Program-made: the position numbers and the translations under genes
Notes under the pieces: generated by a model
Seen by the model: the letters and a program-made list of their open reading frames with translations, nothing else
Databases searched by the model: none
What the model was told of the DNA's origin: nothing
DNA from: Rhodoferax sp.
Lineage (GTDB): Bacteria; Pseudomonadota; Gammaproteobacteria; Burkholderiales; Burkholderiaceae_C
Assembly: GCA_026785765.1 (NCBI GenBank)
Contig: JAJAZK010000497.1
Coordinates: 1-5,054 of the forward strand
Reading direction: 5' to 3'
Length of the DNA: 5,054 nucleotides
Shown: positions 1 through 5,054 of the stretch, in pieces
How the letters are laid out: each line of letters begins with the position of its first letter
How positions within the stretch are numbered: position 1 is the first letter of the stretch

Positions 1-12
1 TGAGCCCGGACC

Positions 13-35
13 CAAACAGTCCGGTGGACTGTTTG
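13..35. repeat. GC-rich inverted repeat, 10-base arms and 3-base loop
   Basis: caaacagtcc (13-22) and ggactgtttg (26-35) are perfect inverted complements around ggt. It could form a hairpin. It is not followed by a T run on either strand, so it is not a classical intrinsic terminator. It may be a dispersed extragenic palindrome or part of the end of a mobile element. Confidence 0.6.
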
Positions 36-66
36 TGCCTGGCGAAGGGCTGGGCCACTGGCCCGG

Positions 67-98
67 CGCTGCCTGCAAGGCCACGCCGCTGCCTGCAA
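67..98. repeat. 12-base direct repeat with 20-base period
   Basis: The sequence cgctgcctgcaa occurs at 67-78 and again at 87-98. The repeat lies where the transposase-like reading frame stops matching its family, so it may mark a duplication or recombination point in the decayed element. Confidence 0.6.
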
Positions 99-212
99 CG
101 GCCTGATCGCGCGGGCCTCCTCCGAGTCGGCCTCGGCGTCGGCCAGGTAGCGCGATCCACCATCCTCCTCTTCGACGAGCACGCCGCAGTGGGTCAGCAG
201 CCTCATCAGTCA

Positions 213-475
213 TGAAGCACCTCAATGAATGGGCCAAGTCTGTAACTTATCTCAGATTCAAATAATGTAGAAATGTTTCTACATTGAGTCGTTACAAAAA
301 TTTGAATCAAGCAGCACAGGAAAAGCCCTCTGTTTTTTATAGCAAGATATTCATATGGAACGTGGACGCAAGCCTCTTTTCTAAAAATTTGGTGAAATAC
401 CTATTCGACGACGCTGCGGGGTACGTGGCGGCGCAGGCGTTGCAAAACGAACAACTTCAGTCAGTCCACCCGCCC
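213..475. other. Intergenic stretch with no convincing gene
   Basis: These bases lie between the transposase remnant and the 3' end of the Nudix regulator. A TTG-started plus-strand frame opens at 284 and runs to 598, but it has no visible Shine-Dalgarno sequence, matches no family I recognise, and its last 120 bases lie antisense inside the regulator gene. The AT-rich left half contains the perfect palindrome at 264-285. I see no RNA gene or strong terminator for the regulator here. Confidence 0.5.
264..285. promoter_or_regulatory. Perfect 22-base palindrome, orphan operator-like site
   Basis: aatgtagaaa (264-273) and tttctacatt (276-285) are perfect inverted complements around a 2-base centre. 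As RNA the loop would be very small, and no T run follows on either strand. A dimeric repressor site is therefore more likely than a terminator. No complete gene clearly starts next to it, so its owner may have been lost with the neighbouring deletions. The cognate regulator is unknown, and its sequence differs from the operators at 1255-1300. Confidence 0.45.
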
Positions 476-1198
476 TCAAGTGCCTTCGGATCGTGCGCCG
501 AAAGTTCGCGGAAAGTAAACCACCTGGTTGCGATCCCGTATCTGGTAGCCCATCGCCTGGCGAGGAGCACCCACATCCATGAACCCTGTTTCGTCTAAGA
601 AATTTGCGGCCAGCGCCCGAGTTCGGAACCCGCTTTTATCCAGCGGTCGCCTCAACACCGCTTCATAAGCTTTCTGCAACTGCGGGAGCGTGAAAGGCTC
701 CGGCAGCAGAAATGCGGGCAACGATGTGTACTCAACTTTTGAGGTCAGCCTCTTCACCGCCGCCTGCAAAATCTCCCGGTGATCAAAGGCCAACTTTTTG
801 CGAGGAGACCGTTCATCAATCGCGTGCCATTGCGCCGCTTGGGAGGTTGCATCTGAATTCAAGCTCAAAGCCAGCGGTGCAAGAAGCGCAAACCAGGCAT
901 GCGTCGCCGCCCAACCCCTCGGGTCACGCGTCGAGTTGCCCCAACTGCCCAGTTGCTCCAGATAGGGTGTCTTGACCCCGGTTTTCTCCAATAACTTGCG
1001 GCGTGCACAGGCCTCCAGCGAAGCGTCCTTATCGATGTCTACAAACCCGCCCGGTAAAGCCCACGCGTTAGGAAAAGGTTCCGTAGTGGCATCTGGTCGC
1101 CTGACCAAAAGCACCTGTAGCTGCCCCTCCTGAACGGTAAAGATCACCACATCCACAGTGGTTAGCGGCTTGGGGAAATCAACGAGGGGGTACTTCAT
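476..1198 (-). CDS. nrtR: NrtR-type Nudix/winged-helix transcriptional regulator
   Basis: A 240-residue protein with the two-part layout of the NrtR family. The N-terminal Nudix-like domain (about 12-130) senses the ligand, and the C-terminal winged-helix segment (about 135-232) binds DNA. The Nudix region is seen at residues 48-75 (LPGGFVDIDKD... then ARRKLLEKTGV). Its catalytic motif is degenerate: the REUxEE core reads RKLLEK, so two of the expected glutamates are lysines. A following segment with GNSTRDPRGW (residues 87-96), then LAFDHREIL and PEPFTLPQLQKAYEAVL, matches the NrtR pattern and recalls the Shewanella protein. NrtR proteins repress NAD-metabolism genes and respond to ADP-ribose. 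The start ATG is preceded by AGGAG at a good distance. The gene diverges from the ADP-ribosylglycohydrolase, and the tandem operators between them suggest autoregulation. No NAD biosynthesis gene is in the window, so the exact regulon is inferred. The alternative, an active Nudix hydrolase, is less likely given the degenerate box. Confidence 0.85.
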   Translation of the reverse strand: MKYPLVDFPKPLTTVDVVIFTVQEGQLQVLLVRRPDATTEPFPNAWALPGGFVDIDKDASLEACARRKLLEKTGVKTPYLEQLGSWGNSTRDPRGWAATHAWFALLAPLALSLNSDATSQAAQWHAIDERSPRKKLAFDHREILQAAVKRLTSKVEYTSLPAFLLPEPFTLPQLQKAYEAVLRRPLDKSGFRTRALAANFLDETGFMDVGAPRQAMGYQIRDRNQVVYFPRTFGARSEGT

Positions 1199-1240
1199 TC
1201 ACGGCTCCTGACGTCATTTTCAAAATTCTTCCAGCACTGC

Positions 1241-1269
1241 TTGACATTTGAATAATAGGTTGTACTATA
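1241..1269 (+). promoter_or_regulatory. Sigma70-like promoter of the ADP-ribosylglycohydrolase gene
   Basis: A perfect -35 hexamer TTGACA (1241-1246) is followed after 17 bases by actata (1264-1269), with a TG one base upstream in extended -10 position. An equally plausible register is TACTAT (1263-1268) at 16 bases. The -10 element lies inside the first operator-like repeat (1255-1277), and the second repeat covers the expected early transcribed region. Bound regulator would be expected to block initiation. Confidence 0.6.
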
Positions 1270-1277
1270 CATCCTTT
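1255..1277. promoter_or_regulatory. Operator-like site 1 (imperfect inverted repeat)
   Basis: Left arm ataggttgt (1255-1263), 5-base spacer, right arm acatccttt (1269-1277). The right arm matches the ideal complement acaacctat at 7 of 9 positions. It has exactly the same 9-5-9 architecture and left arm as site 2, which it abuts, and it overlaps the putative -10 element. It is likely bound by the divergently encoded NrtR-type regulator. Confidence 0.65.
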
Positions 1278-1300
1278 ATAGGTTGTTCAATACAACCTAT
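1278..1300. promoter_or_regulatory. Operator-like site 2 (perfect 9-5-9 inverted repeat)
   Basis: ataggttgt (1278-1286) and acaacctat (1292-1300) are perfect inverted complements around tcaat. The left arm repeats that of site 1 exactly 23 bases downstream, roughly two helical turns, so two regulator dimers could sit side by side on the same face. Position between divergent genes, next to a regulator gene, supports NrtR binding and control in both directions. Confidence 0.75.
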
Positions 1301-1341
1301 GCACCGAAAAATCAAACCCTCACTTCACCAAGGAGAACGCC

Positions 1342-2103
1342 ATGATCGGAGCCATTGCAGGAGATATCGTCGGTTCAGTCTATGAATGGAGCAACTACAA
1401 AGCCAAAGACTTTTCGCCACTTTTCCGCGCGGATTGTTTCTACACAGACGACACGATCTGCACGATTGCCGTTGCAGACGCCTTGCTCAACCAAAAGCCC
1501 CCTGCCCAATGCCTGAAGGATTGGGGTCTACGCTACTTTGAAAACAATGGCTGGGGCAGTTCATTTCGCCGCTGGCTGAAATCACCTGATGATGGCCCGT
1601 ACAACAGTTGGGGAAACGGCGCTGCCATGCGAGTCTCCCCGGCGGCCTGGCTTGCAACGTCGCTGGAGCAGGCGCTTGAATTTTCCCGCATGGTGACGGA
1701 GGTGACGCACAACCATGCGGAGGGACTCAAGGGAGCGGATGCGACAACCGCCGCGATTTATCTGGCCCGCCAAGGAAAAGTCGCAGCCGACATTCGCACC
1801 TACCTACAGACGACGTTCGGCTATGACCTGTCGGCGACCGTAGACCAAATCAGGCCCACCTATGTGTTCAACGAGTCATGTCAGGGCACCGTACCTCAGG
1901 CCTTGACCTGCGCGCTGGAAGCCACGAGCTTTGAAGATGCCATCCGCAATGCAATCTCTATCGGTGGAGATAGCGACACCGTGGCGGCCATTGCCGGGCC
2001 CGTGGCTGAGGCGTTGTTTGGTATGCCGGACTGGATACAGTCAGAAGTGAAAAGCAAATTGCCAGGCGAAATGACGCGAGTGTTGGCCGAGCTGTATCGA
2101 TAG
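1342..2103 (+). CDS. ADP-ribosylglycohydrolase family protein (DraG/ARH-like)
   Basis: A 253-residue protein typical in length for the DraG/ARH fold. These enzymes use a two-metal (Mg or Mn) centre to cleave ADP-ribose from modified targets, classically ADP-ribosyl-arginine in DraG. The family metal ligands are visible: YTDDT at residues 34-38 near the N-terminus and GGDSDTVAAIAG at 208-219 near the C-terminus. Also present are the opening GAIAGDIVGS (3-12), SWGNGAAMR (89-97) and THNH (122-125). No signal peptide or membrane segment is apparent, so a cytosolic enzyme is expected. AAGGAG (1330-1335) lies six bases before the ATG. Two operator-like repeats overlap its promoter, so the divergent NrtR-type regulator probably represses it. 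The substrate is unknown: no ADP-ribosyltransferase or dinitrogenase reductase gene is in the window, so the symbol draG is not assigned. Confidence 0.9.
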   Translation: MIGAIAGDIVGSVYEWSNYKAKDFSPLFRADCFYTDDTICTIAVADALLNQKPPAQCLKDWGLRYFENNGWGSSFRRWLKSPDDGPYNSWGNGAAMRVSPAAWLATSLEQALEFSRMVTEVTHNHAEGLKGADATTAAIYLARQGKVAADIRTYLQTTFGYDLSATVDQIRPTYVFNESCQGTVPQALTCALEATSFEDAIRNAISIGGDSDTVAAIAGPVAEALFGMPDWIQSEVKSKLPGEMTRVLAELYR

Positions 2104-2206
2104 ACGTATGCAGCTATCGGTATCTTTGATGGTCACACCACGGGTCGTGCTAAAAATATCGTGCGACGTTAGATTCTGATGAAACTTATTGAAAGAAGAA
2201 CAAGCA

Positions 2207-3961
2207 ATGAAAACCGAGCACAAGACAATGAAGATTAAAGACATCATCGAGATGGATCAAGAGAAAGCCCTTCAAGTCGATCCGGAATATCAGCGTGGCG
2301 CTGAATGGACGGTAAAACAGGATCGACTCTTGATCGATTCCCTATTTCGCGGCTACACGATCCCACTTTTCTACTTCCATGTGAAGTCCACTAAAAGCAC
2401 ATGGGCCAACAACACCTATTACTACGTTGTTGACGGACAGCAGCGAAAGAATGCAATTGTTCGGTATGCAAAAAATGGCTTTGCAATGTTCGATCCCGTT
2501 AAGGATTCCAAAACGGGGCTCGCGCATTTTCAAAAGAGCCAGCCAGTTGCTTGGGCCGGAAAAACCTTTGACGCACTTTCTCAAGTTTTGCGGGATCAAT
2601 TTTTTGAAACTCCCTTGAATGTCATCTTTGTCGAATCGGCAGATGACAACGAAGTACGCGATCTTTTCATCCGACTACAGGGTGGTCTGCCTTTGACGGC
2701 ACAAGAAAAGCGCGATGCCTGGCCGGGGGACTTCACCAAATTCATCATTGAAACAGCTGGAAAGGCGTCCAGCACGCAGAGCTGGACGGGGCATGATTTT
2801 TTTCACAAGGTACTCAAGGGCTCTGCCGCCAGAGGCAATATGCGAAAGCTATGCGCCTCGATGTTCATGCAGTTTTACTCTCGTCGTTTCAACAAGTACT
2901 CACCAGAATCTTTCACCTCGTCGAGTGGATTGGATATCGACAATTTCTATCAACACCACATTGACTTCAATGCACAGTCGGAACTTTCTGGTGCACCGCG
3001 ATTTCGAGATATTCTTGACAAGGCCGCACAACTTCTTGGCAACGGTAAACGGCCAAAAATAGAGGCTCACATGGCCTACAACGTTGTGCTTTTCATGGAC
3101 ATCGCGATGGGGACTTTTGTGCCCGCATGGACCGATAATTTCACGATCGCATTCGATGATTTTCAAAACCGCTTGGCAAAAGCTCGAAAGAGCAAAGATC
3201 CGAAAGACGAATTCTGGATTCACTATGGCGTTCTGACTGGAGTTTCTACATCCAGTAAAGGGCGCATTGAAGACAGATACCGATTTTTCGAACGAAAAAT
3301 GCTCGATGCAATGTCCTCGTTGGGTCGGCTAGACCCAACCAGGGCGTATAGCCCAGCGGAGAGAGGATTCATTTTCGATCGTGACAAACGTACCTGCCAA
3401 AAATGCAATGGACCAGTTTTGTGGGCTGATGCCGAAATCGATCACATCACGCCGCACGCAGTTGGTGGTGAAACATCTATTGAAAACGCTCGACTGGTTC
3501 ATGCAAAGTGCCACACCCGAGGGACCAATGCGCTTTTCGGCTTTAACGATTCGGGCGAAAAAATTGAATTGGTGGGCAAACCCTGGGAAGAGGATTCGCC
3601 AGGCAGCACCAAGAAAAGCATCTTGAACTCGAATGGCCAGCTTGTACGGATTAAGCACTTGTATGAGAAAGGTCTGCTGGTTGACGGGTGCAAGCTGAGC
3701 TACCCGAGGGAGAGCGGAGATATAGAAGCCCGCTTCATGGCACCGGAAAGTTTTGTTTTCCTTGACGGGGAAAAAGAACAAATCTACACATCGCTGAACA
3801 AGCTGATCACTGAAAAGGTTGGGTCTGCCTGTAACGTTTGGGCCGGCACCGAAGTGACTTTTCCGGACGGTGGAGTGATTTTGCTAAACGACTTGCGTGA
3901 CCGCTACCTTGACTCGGACGAGTTGGAAGGAGAAGAGGATGAATTCCCCGATGAGGAATAG
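2207..3961 (+). CDS. DUF262 / HNH endonuclease, GmrSD- or SspE-like defence protein
   Basis: A 584-residue multidomain protein. Residues about 10-175 form a DUF262 (ParB-like, GmrS N-terminal type) domain: PEYQRGAEW (26-34), LIDSLFRGYTIPLFY (42-56), the DGQQR signature (76-80) and FIRLQGGLPLTAQEKRDAW (154-172). In SspE and GmrSD relatives this domain binds or hydrolyses nucleotide through the DGQQR motif. A mostly helical middle follows. Residues about 391-440 are a zinc-associated HNH nuclease: CQKC (397-400), IDHI with H413, N427, and HAKCH ending in H436. Residues about 477-550 resemble a RAMA-type domain (GLLVDGCKL, then TSLNKL and CNVWAG). An acidic tail closes the protein. ATG 2207 is chosen over TTG 2189 because a purine-rich agaaga lies before it. 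It follows the glycohydrolase by 103 bases on the same strand with no clear terminator between. No partner methylase is visible. The likely role is cutting of foreign or modified DNA. Domain names are confident; target and function are inferred. Confidence 0.85.
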   Translation: MKTEHKTMKIKDIIEMDQEKALQVDPEYQRGAEWTVKQDRLLIDSLFRGYTIPLFYFHVKSTKSTWANNTYYYVVDGQQRKNAIVRYAKNGFAMFDPVKDSKTGLAHFQKSQPVAWAGKTFDALSQVLRDQFFETPLNVIFVESADDNEVRDLFIRLQGGLPLTAQEKRDAWPGDFTKFIIETAGKASSTQSWTGHDFFHKVLKGSAARGNMRKLCASMFMQFYSRRFNKYSPESFTSSSGLDIDNFYQHHIDFNAQSELSGAPRFRDILDKAAQLLGNGKRPKIEAHMAYNVVLFMDIAMGTFVPAWTDNFTIAFDDFQNRLAKARKSKDPKDEFWIHYGVLTGVSTSSKGRIEDRYRFFERKMLDAMSSLGRLDPTRAYSPAERGFIFDRDKRTCQKCNGPVLWADAEIDHITPHAVGGETSIENARLVHAKCHTRGTNALFGFNDSGEKIELVGKPWEEDSPGSTKKSILNSNGQLVRIKHLYEKGLLVDGCKLSYPRESGDIEARFMAPESFVFLDGEKEQIYTSLNKLITEKVGSACNVWAGTEVTFPDGGVILLNDLRDRYLDSDELEGEEDEFPDEE

Positions 3962-4021
3962 AAAAGCGCTCAGGTTTGCAGGTGCCGCAATTCGCTCCGA
4001 AAATTTGCAGTACCCCTGAAC

Positions 4022-4339
4022 TCACCCAAACAACTCGCTATGCGTCCCCGCCCGAACAAAATTCAGGCAGTTGTCCTCCACCTGATAGATCAGCAAAAAG
4101 TCACCGCCAATATGGCATTCGCGGTGATCGGCCCAACGCCCTTTGAGGGCATGGTCCAGCCACTCGGCACCCAGAGGCGCATCATTGGCGATCAGCAGCA
4201 TCATGGCTTCCTTCAGACGACCCATGTCGTAGCGGCCTGAGCGCGACAGACGCTCCCAGTCTTTGTAAAACACTTTGGTGAAATCGCAAGTGCGCGGGAG
4301 GACAGCGCGCTTGCTTTCAGCCGTTCTTCTGGAGGGCAT
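4022..4339 (-). CDS. YafQ-family type II toxin (mRNA interferase)
   Basis: A 105-residue RelE/ParE-superfamily protein most like YafQ, a ribosome-dependent mRNA endonuclease neutralised by DinJ. The E. coli YafQ catalytic residues line up by eye: H63 in LDHALKG, H76 and D80 in ECHIGGDFLLIY, and H100 in the C-terminal GTHSELFG. The aromatic after the aspartate is Phe here. So the active site appears intact. ATG 4339 is preferred to the upstream TTG at 4363: it has ggaag about nine bases before it, and the shorter protein fits the family. It begins 23 bases before the end of the antitoxin stop codon, so the two genes overlap and are probably translationally coupled. An N-terminal basic extension of about 15 residues precedes the family core. 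The gene converges on the DUF262/HNH gene with 60 bases between stops and no obvious terminator hairpin. Confidence 0.88.
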   Translation of the reverse strand: MPSRRTAESKRAVLPRTCDFTKVFYKDWERLSRSGRYDMGRLKEAMMLLIANDAPLGAEWLDHALKGRWADHRECHIGGDFLLIYQVEDNCLNFVRAGTHSELFG

Positions 4340-4595
4340 CGAACAAAGCTTCCGGCGTGGCAAAGCGGGCGCTGCGCCGCGCGGCCATCAGGGCCCTGGA
4401 CTCTTCCATCGCGGCCAGGGTTTCGGCATTGGGCACCTTGAGTTCGAGCGGAAAGGCCTGGTCAATGACCACGCGTCGCAGAAACAGTCGCACCGCGTCT
4501 GACACCGACAAGCCCATGGCTGCCAGCGCCTCGGTGGCGTCGTCTTTGATGGTTTCTTCCACACGAATGTGAAGCATGGCTGTTTGTGCGCCCAT
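4317..4595 (-). CDS. RelB/DinJ-family antitoxin
   Basis: A 92-residue protein, the first gene of the toxin-antitoxin operon. Residues about 7-50 (MLHIRVEETIKDDATEAL, then GLSVSDAVRLFLRRV) form a ribbon-helix-helix DNA-binding region. The motif AFPLELKVPNAETLAAMEES that follows is the RelB/DinJ family continuation. The C-terminal part (ARRSARFATPEALFDALQKNG) is the expected toxin-binding tail. RelB/DinJ proteins neutralise the toxin and repress their own promoter. The start at 4595 is chosen because AGGAG (complement of 4603-4607) sits seven bases upstream. The frame extends to an ATG at 4631, but the promoter's -10 element would then fall inside the gene. The toxin gene overlaps its 3' end. 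Confidence 0.9.
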   Translation of the reverse strand: MGAQTAMLHIRVEETIKDDATEALAAMGLSVSDAVRLFLRRVVIDQAFPLELKVPNAETLAAMEESRALMAARRSARFATPEALFDALQKNG

Positions 4596-4621
4596 TGGGT
4601 GGCTCCTGTTGATGAGATGCA

Positions 4622-4650
4622 ATTTTGCCACTCATTTGAGATACATTCAA
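4622..4650 (-). promoter_or_regulatory. Promoter of the toxin-antitoxin operon
   Basis: On the minus strand TTGAAT (complement of 4645-4650) and CAAAAT (complement of 4622-4627) are separated by 17 bases and stand just upstream of the AGGAG site of the antitoxin. A short inverted repeat tcaag/cttga (4647-4651 and 4656-4660) touches the -35, and ctca-tt-tgag (4631-4640) lies in the spacer. Either could be an autoregulatory operator for the ribbon-helix-helix antitoxin. Confidence 0.5.
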
Positions 4651-4725
4651 GGCCACTTGATGTTCATTGAGTTGGCGAAAGGGCGTTGAATCGGATTTGC
4701 TGCGCGACTTGTTTGAACCAATAAC

Positions 4726-4876
4726 GGCGTAATTTCTACCCAGGTACTTCAGGAATATGCCAATGTTGCAATCAAAAAGCTGCGCTTGTCCTCATTCAAT
4801 ATACGCGAGCAGCTATTTTTTTTGGGAGCAATTGGAAGTGGTTCAGCTCACGCCGAGCATCATCCATGCAGGTCTG
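4726..4876 (+). pseudogene. VapC-like PIN-domain toxin fragment with a frameshift
   Basis: The plus-strand frame from 4726 gives GVISTQVLQEYANVAIKK and continues to REQLFF. It then shifts by one base at a run of eight T (4816-4823) and goes on as WEQLEVVQLTPSIIHAGL to about 4876. Read together with one T removed, the 50 residues form a continuous central part of a PIN-domain ribonuclease of the VapC type. This includes the STQVLQE segment, whose glutamate is normally one of the metal ligands. The N-terminal part with the first aspartate is missing, as a stop codon lies a few codons upstream. The C-terminal half (typically D-A-L-I-V-A and the last aspartate) is also absent. This is therefore a doubly truncated, frameshifted relic. 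Family assignment is recalled by eye. Confidence 0.65.
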
Positions 4877-5054
4877 GGGAATAGGAAATTCAAACGGCAT
4901 GTTTTCGGATTCACTGGGAAGGACGCGCCCGCTCAGGGCTGTTCTGCTGGGGAGGTTTGGGCCGGCCGGGATCACGCTCGGCAACTGCAGCCCCGCCGCC
5001 TGACCTGAAAGCCGCCTCGGCATCGGGTAAACCCGCGCGCTTCGTGGCCCCTCA
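4877..5054. other. Unassigned sequence at the right edge
   Basis: Following the PIN-domain fragment, these bases become GC-rich. They carry only short open frames on both strands (plus to 5008, minus from 5023) with no recognisable domain and no convincing ribosome binding site. The abrupt end of PIN homology at about 4876 suggests a deletion or insertion junction here. Confidence 0.4.

Larger units (their letters stand above)
1..210 (-). pseudogene. IS91-family transposase remnant (internal fragment)
   Basis: Read on the minus strand from 206, the first 41 codons (down to about 84) give a peptide beginning MRLLTHCGVLVEEE and ending in RPLQAAA. From memory this closely matches the central part of IS91/IS801-type transposases (Y2 rolling-circle transposase family), where a 'RLMRLLTRRGVLVE...RPLQAAA' segment precedes the catalytic C-terminal region. 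A stop codon lies immediately upstream in frame (210-212), so the N-terminal part is missing. After LQAAA the family's usual 'TYRIAFGPRAGQKV' continuation is absent, and the frame runs on without recognisable homology to the window edge. The breakpoint sits on a 12-base direct repeat (67-78 and 87-98). The piece is therefore a decayed fragment and cannot encode an active transposase. Family identity is recalled by eye, not by search. Confidence 0.55.

Noticed and set aside
24..215. Plus-strand GTG-started frame of 63 codons in the left flank
   Set aside because: It is proline- and arginine-rich, as expected of a shadow in GC-rich DNA, and lies opposite the transposase-like minus-strand frame.
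264..285. Palindrome as an intrinsic terminator for the Nudix regulator
   Set aside because: It is AT-rich with a 2-base centre, lies about 190 bases beyond the stop codon, and has no T run after it on the minus strand.
284..598. Plus-strand TTG-started frame of 104 codons
   Set aside because: No Shine-Dalgarno sequence, no recognisable family, the start lies inside a palindrome, and the last 120 bases are antisense within the well-supported Nudix regulator. Its first half could be a relic, but I cannot support it.
1264..1295. Divergent promoter for the regulator (minus-strand TTGAAC followed by TATAGT)
   Set aside because: The spacing is only 15 bases and other registers are no better. The regulator must have a promoter in this region, but I cannot place it.
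2126..2159. Possible separate promoter for the DUF262/HNH gene (ttgatg followed by a taaaaatat region)
   Set aside because: The spacing to the best -10-like hexamer is about 19 bases and the match is weak. Co-transcription with the upstream gene is at least as likely.
4796..5023. Minus-strand frame of 75 codons at the right edge
   Set aside because: It overlaps the PIN-domain relic on the opposite strand, has no recognised domain, and shows no convincing ribosome binding site.

Overview
The window looks like a piece of a betaproteobacterial accessory region, most likely from the order Burkholderiales (Comamonadaceae-like). This is inferred from the strong resemblance of the toxin-antitoxin and transposase remnants to versions familiar from that group, and from GC-rich flanks around a visibly more AT-rich core. 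No rRNA, tRNA, CRISPR array or complete insertion sequence is visible.

Layout. At the left end (1-210) lies a minus-strand remnant of an IS91-type transposase that loses its homology at a 12-base direct repeat. An AT-rich stretch with no convincing gene (about 213-475) carries a perfect palindrome of 10-base arms at 264-285. A divergent pair follows. A minus-strand Nudix/winged-helix regulator of the NrtR type (476-1198) faces a plus-strand ADP-ribosylglycohydrolase (1342-2103). Their shared 143-base intergenic region holds a sigma70-like promoter and two abutting 23-base operator-like sites, the second a perfect inverted repeat. Next, 103 bases downstream on the plus strand, is a 584-residue DUF262/HNH protein (2207-3961), a GmrSD/SspE-like restriction-type enzyme with a C-terminal segment resembling a RAMA modified-DNA-reading domain. 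Convergent to it is a complete RelB/DinJ-YafQ toxin-antitoxin operon on the minus strand (4595 down to 4022) with its own promoter. At the right end are a frameshifted fragment of a PIN-domain (VapC-like) toxin (about 4726-4876) and unassigned GC-rich sequence to the edge.

How the genes may work together. NrtR regulators sense ADP-ribose or NAD-derived ligands through a catalytically degenerate Nudix domain. The glycohydrolase releases ADP-ribose from modified macromolecules. The paired operators make it likely that the regulator controls both itself and the glycohydrolase. No obvious terminator separates the glycohydrolase from the DUF262/HNH nuclease, so the nuclease may be read in the same transcript, which would give an ADP-ribose/NAD-responsive unit with a defence nuclease. 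That link is a hypothesis from position only. The neighbouring toxin-antitoxin genes, broken toxin and transposase remnant fit a defence-type or mobile island.
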